This document shows positions 21,470 to 23,831 of a DNA stretch of 23,831 nt, one piece after another. The notes under the pieces were generated by a model that was given only the letters and a program-made list of their open reading frames with translations, made no database searches and was not told the origin of the DNA. The stretch covers positions 1 through 23,831 of IMG/VR virus record IMGVR_UViG_3300009503_000707; one strand, given 5' to 3'. How positions within the stretch are numbered: position 1 is the first letter of the stretch; the number at the start of each line of letters is the position of its first letter. The translations under genes and the position numbers were made by a program. This DNA is from a virus.

Positions 21470-22191
21470 CCATGGAAACCACATACGAAACAAAGGAAAT
21501 GCAATTGGACTGTGAGCAGTGTAAAAAGCCGTTCACTTCAATTTGCTTTGTGATAAACGGCAGGACTGGCGCTCCGATTGTCCGGCTTTGCCCTGAATGT
21601 CAGGAGCACAAACGGGCTGAAAAGGAAAAGCTGGAACACGAACGGCGGATGCAGAAACGTCTTGAGACCTTTGAGGCGTTATGCCGGCCAATTTACCGGA
21701 GCAGCGATTTGAACCTGCTATCCATGCCGGACGAAGTTAAGGCTACCGTTATAAGCTGGCAATACGGGCCAAAAGGCTTGATGCTTTACGGCCCAACTGG
21801 CGCTGGGAAAACGCGGCTCATGTGGATGCTTGTTCGCAGGCTGGTGGTGGATGAGGGCCGCCAAGTGGCCGTTGAAAGCTGCCAGGAATTCGGCCTCAGG
21901 GCCAGTGACGCCGCGGCGAATGGCCAATCAATCCCGTTCATCAAGCAACTTTCTGAAGCCGAGGTTCTGTTCTTTGACGATTTCGGCAAATTCAAACTCA
22001 CCGAGCGGGTTGAGGAAGCCCTCTTCGCCGTGATTGAGGGTCGTTATGCAAACCAGCTTCCGGTTTTGATTACCACCAATTACACCGGTAAAACATTCGC
22101 GGAAAGGTTTTCTCCAACAATTGGGCAACCTATCCTGCGACGGTTAAATGACATGTGCACAACAATTAACGCAGCGCAAAAGGAGAATTGA
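21466..22191 (+). CDS. DnaC-like helicase loader with N-terminal zinc finger
   Basis: A 241-residue AAA+ protein. Residues 16-45 hold two cysteine pairs (C16-x2-C19 and C42-x2-C45), a zinc finger like that at the N-terminus of DnaC-type loaders. The AAA+ core follows: Walker A GPTGAGKT (109-116), Walker B VLFFDDFG with D171-D172, sensor 1 LITTNY (201-206) and a probable arginine finger in ILRRL (about 225). These features fit loaders that place the replicative helicase on the melted origin together with the initiator. The ATG overlaps the initiator stop (ATGA); a second ATG two codons later is possible. The length is typical of DnaC/DnaI-like phage proteins. Its position after the initiator gene strongly supports the function. 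Confidence 0.85.
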   Translation: MTMETTYETKEMQLDCEQCKKPFTSICFVINGRTGAPIVRLCPECQEHKRAEKEKLEHERRMQKRLETFEALCRPIYRSSDLNLLSMPDEVKATVISWQYGPKGLMLYGPTGAGKTRLMWMLVRRLVVDEGRQVAVESCQEFGLRASDAAANGQSIPFIKQLSEAEVLFFDDFGKFKLTERVEEALFAVIEGRYANQLPVLITTNYTGKTFAERFSPTIGQPILRRLNDMCTTINAAQKEN

Positions 22192-22193
22192 TT

Positions 22194-22436
22194 ATGGGAT
22201 TGACAAGCCTCAAAACATTAGACGCACTGACCCGCAAAGGGTATGTGCGTATAACGAACAAATACAACATCGCCGAGCTTGACGAGTTGAAAAGACTCGT
22301 CCGCGCCTGGGAACCCATACCGGACGCGAAACTGGCATTTGTATCGCGCAAACCGAACTTTGTCGTCTTATGCCGACCGGCAAGCAAAGTGCGGATTGAC
22401 GATGAACCAGAGGAAATGGAGGTGCAAAATGACTGA
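22194..22436 (+). CDS. Small protein of unknown function
   Basis: An 80-residue protein from ATG 22194, with AGGAG about nine bases upstream, two bases after the loader stop. It has a helical and basic N-terminal half (MGLTSLKTLDALTRKGYVRI, then ELDELKRLVRAWEP). A short beta-type part follows (AKLAFVSRKPNFVVLCRP), then an acidic tail (DDEPEEMEVQND). I do not recognise the family. A TTG start at 22188 would overlap the loader stop but lies too close to the ribosome site. The end overlaps the next gene by eight bases. It is probably a cytoplasmic accessory protein of the replication block. Confidence 0.55.
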   Translation: MGLTSLKTLDALTRKGYVRITNKYNIAELDELKRLVRAWEPIPDAKLAFVSRKPNFVVLCRPASKVRIDDEPEEMEVQND

Positions 22437-22662
22437 CAAACAAAAATCAGCCCTTGCGTATGTCGAAAAGTATTTCCCCAAGTACGTCGGAATACTCAAG
22501 CGGGCATACAAGGGCCACAAAATATCGGCAATCAAAGCCAAGTGCCTGGATTGCTGCAATTTCGACAGAATTTCTGTCAGAGAATGCAGGGCTGAACGTT
22601 GCCCGCTTTGGGCAGTCCGGCCTTACCAATCCAAGGGAAAGGGCGATGACGAGACCGCATAA
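22429..22662 (+). CDS. Small Cys-rich zinc-binding protein
   Basis: A 77-residue protein with ATG preceded by a strong GGAGGT. The longer in-frame version from 22339 lies inside the previous gene and is rejected. The N-terminal half is a helical, basic segment (TDKQKSALAYVEKYFPKYVG). The second half has CLDCC, then RECRAERCPLW and RPYQ. The form 'KAKCLDCC ... V.(E/D)C....CPLW..RPYQ' is familiar in many phage small proteins and indicates a zinc site. A function for this family is not known to me. It overlaps the upstream gene by eight bases and the next small ORF by 17. Confidence 0.68.
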   Translation: MTDKQKSALAYVEKYFPKYVGILKRAYKGHKISAIKAKCLDCCNFDRISVRECRAERCPLWAVRPYQSKGKGDDETA

Positions 22663-22792
22663 AATCAATTCCTTGCGATTTACGCCCAGCAGAATGAGCC
22701 GTAAATCAACTTTCATGCGCGGGGAGTATCAACAAGCGGACATGAAATCAAAACGTCCTATAAGTCAAAATGTAACGTTAAAGTTGGGATGA
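22646..22792 (+). CDS. Small basic protein (48 residues)
   Basis: A short frame starting inside the end of the zinc-binding gene encodes 48 residues: MTRPHKINSLRFTPSRMSRK, then STFMRGEYQQADMKS and a basic tail. It is rich in Arg, Lys and Ser with no Cys or membrane segment, so it could bind nucleic acid. Purine runs (AAGGGAAAGGG) just upstream can act as a ribosome site. The gap after it (29 bases) leads to the next gene. Evidence is limited to the open frame, start context and operon position; it could be noise. Confidence 0.42.
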   Translation: MTRPHKINSLRFTPSRMSRKSTFMRGEYQQADMKSKRPISQNVTLKLG

Positions 22793-22821
22793 GGTAATTT
22801 TTAACGATAAAGAAGAATTGT

Positions 22822-23034
22822 ATGGAAAACGAGAAACCGAAGTTTACGGAGATGCTTTGCGGTAACTGCAAGCATTTCAGGCCTGACCCAAATGCCCCTG
22901 ACCAAGTTCAGAAAGGCTTTTGTACAATGCCGTATCCAATGTGGTGCATCGGCAGTAATGCAGTGCGGGCGAATAAATTTGCCTACAAATGCGAATGTTG
23001 GCAGTTTAAAGATGATAAGGACGCCAAAGATTGA
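22822..23034 (+). CDS. Small Cys-rich zinc-binding protein
   Basis: A 70-residue protein starting MENEKPKFTEMLCGNCKHF, with cysteines at CGNC, GFCTMP, MWC and CECW. The pattern of C-x2-C, a lone Cys, then C-x-C and a Trp suggests zinc binding and resembles other short phage 'CxxCxHF ... CECWE' proteins. The start is an ATG 29 bases after the previous stop with only a weak GAAGAA site, and the C-terminus is basic/acidic mixed. No target is known. It is the third small metal-binding protein within about 3 kb of the right end, beside the helicase loader's own finger. Confidence 0.65.
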   Translation: MENEKPKFTEMLCGNCKHFRPDPNAPDQVQKGFCTMPYPMWCIGSNAVRANKFAYKCECWQFKDDKDAKD

Positions 23035-23126
23035 CCGCTTTTCAAGCCCAAAGCCGCGCAGGATGATGAATAACTCATTCCCATATCGTTGACAATATTG
23101 AATTTTCTGCGAAAATTAAGGTGTTT
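23035..23126. promoter_or_regulatory. Gap with a TTGACA box before phosphoesterase
   Basis: This 92-base gap contains a perfect TTGACA (23089-23094), with AAAATT at a 17-base spacing (23112-23117) as a poor -10 match. It could hold a promoter for the phosphoesterase gene, but only the -35 box is convincing. A ribosome site is not clear (AAGG, five bases before ATG, is the nearest). No other structure was noticed. Confidence 0.25.
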
Positions 23127-23831
23127 ATGGGAATTACAACTGTCAGCCGGGAAGATTTGAGGCAAATTGTAATCCACGAATTGTACGCACATCCCAAATG
23201 GCCGTCGATGTCACTGGCCAAGCACATCATGAGCGAATATAAGCTGGCTGGAGTGACGACCGCCGAAAAACTCAGGTACCGCATCCGGTATTTGCGGGGC
23301 AACCGGAAAGAACATCAGCCGCGCATTAAAGATTTCATCCGACCGGATGGCAAGCGAACCGACAGGTGGGCCAGCCTGCCAGAAGGATTTCGCGAGATTG
23401 ACTGGACACCCCTTGAAATCCATGCAAGAACAACGCTCGTTCTCTCCGATATTCACTTCCCCAACCACGACAAAGCCGCCCTTATCGCAGCAATGCGGCA
23501 TGGTAAAAAAGTCGGGGCGGATTGCATTCTGCTCAACGGCGATATTCTCGACTGCAACGCATACTCGCGCTGGCCACGCGACCCGCACCAGATGATGACG
23601 ATGCCAGGCTTCCGGCTGTTCTACGATTTTTTTGAGCGGCTCATTGAAGATTTTCCGCGAGCGCAAGTAATTTACAAATTCGGAAATCACGAAGAACGCT
23701 GGATACATTACCTGTGGACACACGGGCCGGAATTATGCTTGGCTGATGACAACGGCGGCTTTCCGGGGCTTGATTTCGTGTTGAAAAATCCCGAAGCAAT
23801 CGGCATCAAGGTCTCCAACAAAATCAAAGAC
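23127..23831 (+). CDS. Metallophosphoesterase with N-terminal HTH-like region, partial (right edge)
   Basis: An open frame of 235 codons runs off the right edge. The N-terminal part (residues 1-60) is basic and helical with a helix-turn-helix-like shape (IVIHELYAHPKW, then LAKHIMSEYKL). From about residue 100 it is a calcineurin-like metallophosphoesterase. D108-x-H110 is in VLSDIHFP, GDILD has D139, and GNHEERW has H188. The final H...GH-x-H motifs lie beyond the window. In phages such enzymes are close to SbcD/Mre11-type nucleases or protein/nucleotide phosphatases; the subtype cannot be told from this part. The ATG at 23127 is preceded by an AAGG. It is unrelated in its motif form to the phosphoesterase of the structural operon (D-x-H here, D-x-D there). 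Confidence 0.8.
   Translation, partial: MGITTVSREDLRQIVIHELYAHPKWPSMSLAKHIMSEYKLAGVTTAEKLRYRIRYLRGNRKEHQPRIKDFIRPDGKRTDRWASLPEGFREIDWTPLEIHARTTLVLSDIHFPNHDKAALIAAMRHGKKVGADCILLNGDILDCNAYSRWPRDPHQMMTMPGFRLFYDFFERLIEDFPRAQVIYKFGNHEERWIHYLWTHGPELCLADDNGGFPGLDFVLKNPEAIGIKVSNKIKD

Noticed and set aside
23211-23723. 170-codon leftward frame near the right edge
   Set aside because: Antisense to the metallophosphoesterase gene, which has clear catalytic motifs.

Overview
This window reads as a stretch of a tailed double-stranded DNA phage genome (or an integrated copy of one). It contains a large terminase, portal, scaffold and major capsid protein in one block, a lysis cassette, and a recombination/replication block. 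Nothing in it looks like host metabolism. The host is probably Gram-negative, because there is a spanin-type lipoprotein and several Sec or lipoprotein signal peptides. The Asn/Thr-rich fibre repeats and exported fibre-like proteins remind me of phages from environmental or PVC-group (Verrucomicrobiota-like) sources, but that is only a guess. No tRNA, rRNA, integrase, insertion sequence or CRISPR array was seen.

Layout. (1) About 1-11067, leftward: the structural operon. In transcription order it holds a small acidic protein, portal, a small protein, scaffold, major capsid protein, an exported decoration-like protein, a small Pro-rich protein, a structural protein carrying a metallophosphoesterase domain, a lipoprotein-like fibre with repeats, and an exported fibre/LamG-like protein cut by the left edge. 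(2) 11130-12953, rightward: large terminase plus a 58-residue basic protein, transcribed against both neighbouring blocks and ending at a long stem-loop. (3) 13018-14966, leftward: a lysis-type operon with a membrane-anchored Cys-rich protein, an unknown helical protein, a membrane/coiled-coil protein, a holin-like protein, and a spanin-like pair in overlapping frames. (4) 14993 to the right edge, rightward: the early operon. It starts with a possible regulator, then a Sak4-like ATPase with a PD-(D/E)XK exonuclease, five tandem paralogues of an unrecognised family, a zinc-finger protein, a VRR-NUC nuclease, a regulatory gap, a replication initiator, a DnaC-like helicase loader, four small proteins, and a right-truncated metallophosphoesterase.

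How it works together. The early operon would supply recombination (ATPase plus exonuclease), origin binding (initiator) and helicase loading (DnaC-like). The initiator gene carries four perfect 11-bp tandem repeats followed by four AT-rich 9-bp repeats, between its winged-helix and C-terminal parts. This is the lambda-O style of origin inside the initiator gene. Most early genes are translationally coupled through ATGA-type overlaps.

The points most worth a second look are the five-gene paralogue array, the intragenic origin, the exported/lipoprotein structural proteins, and the phosphoesterase fused to a virion-type protein. All functional names come from reading motifs by eye; no database search was run.
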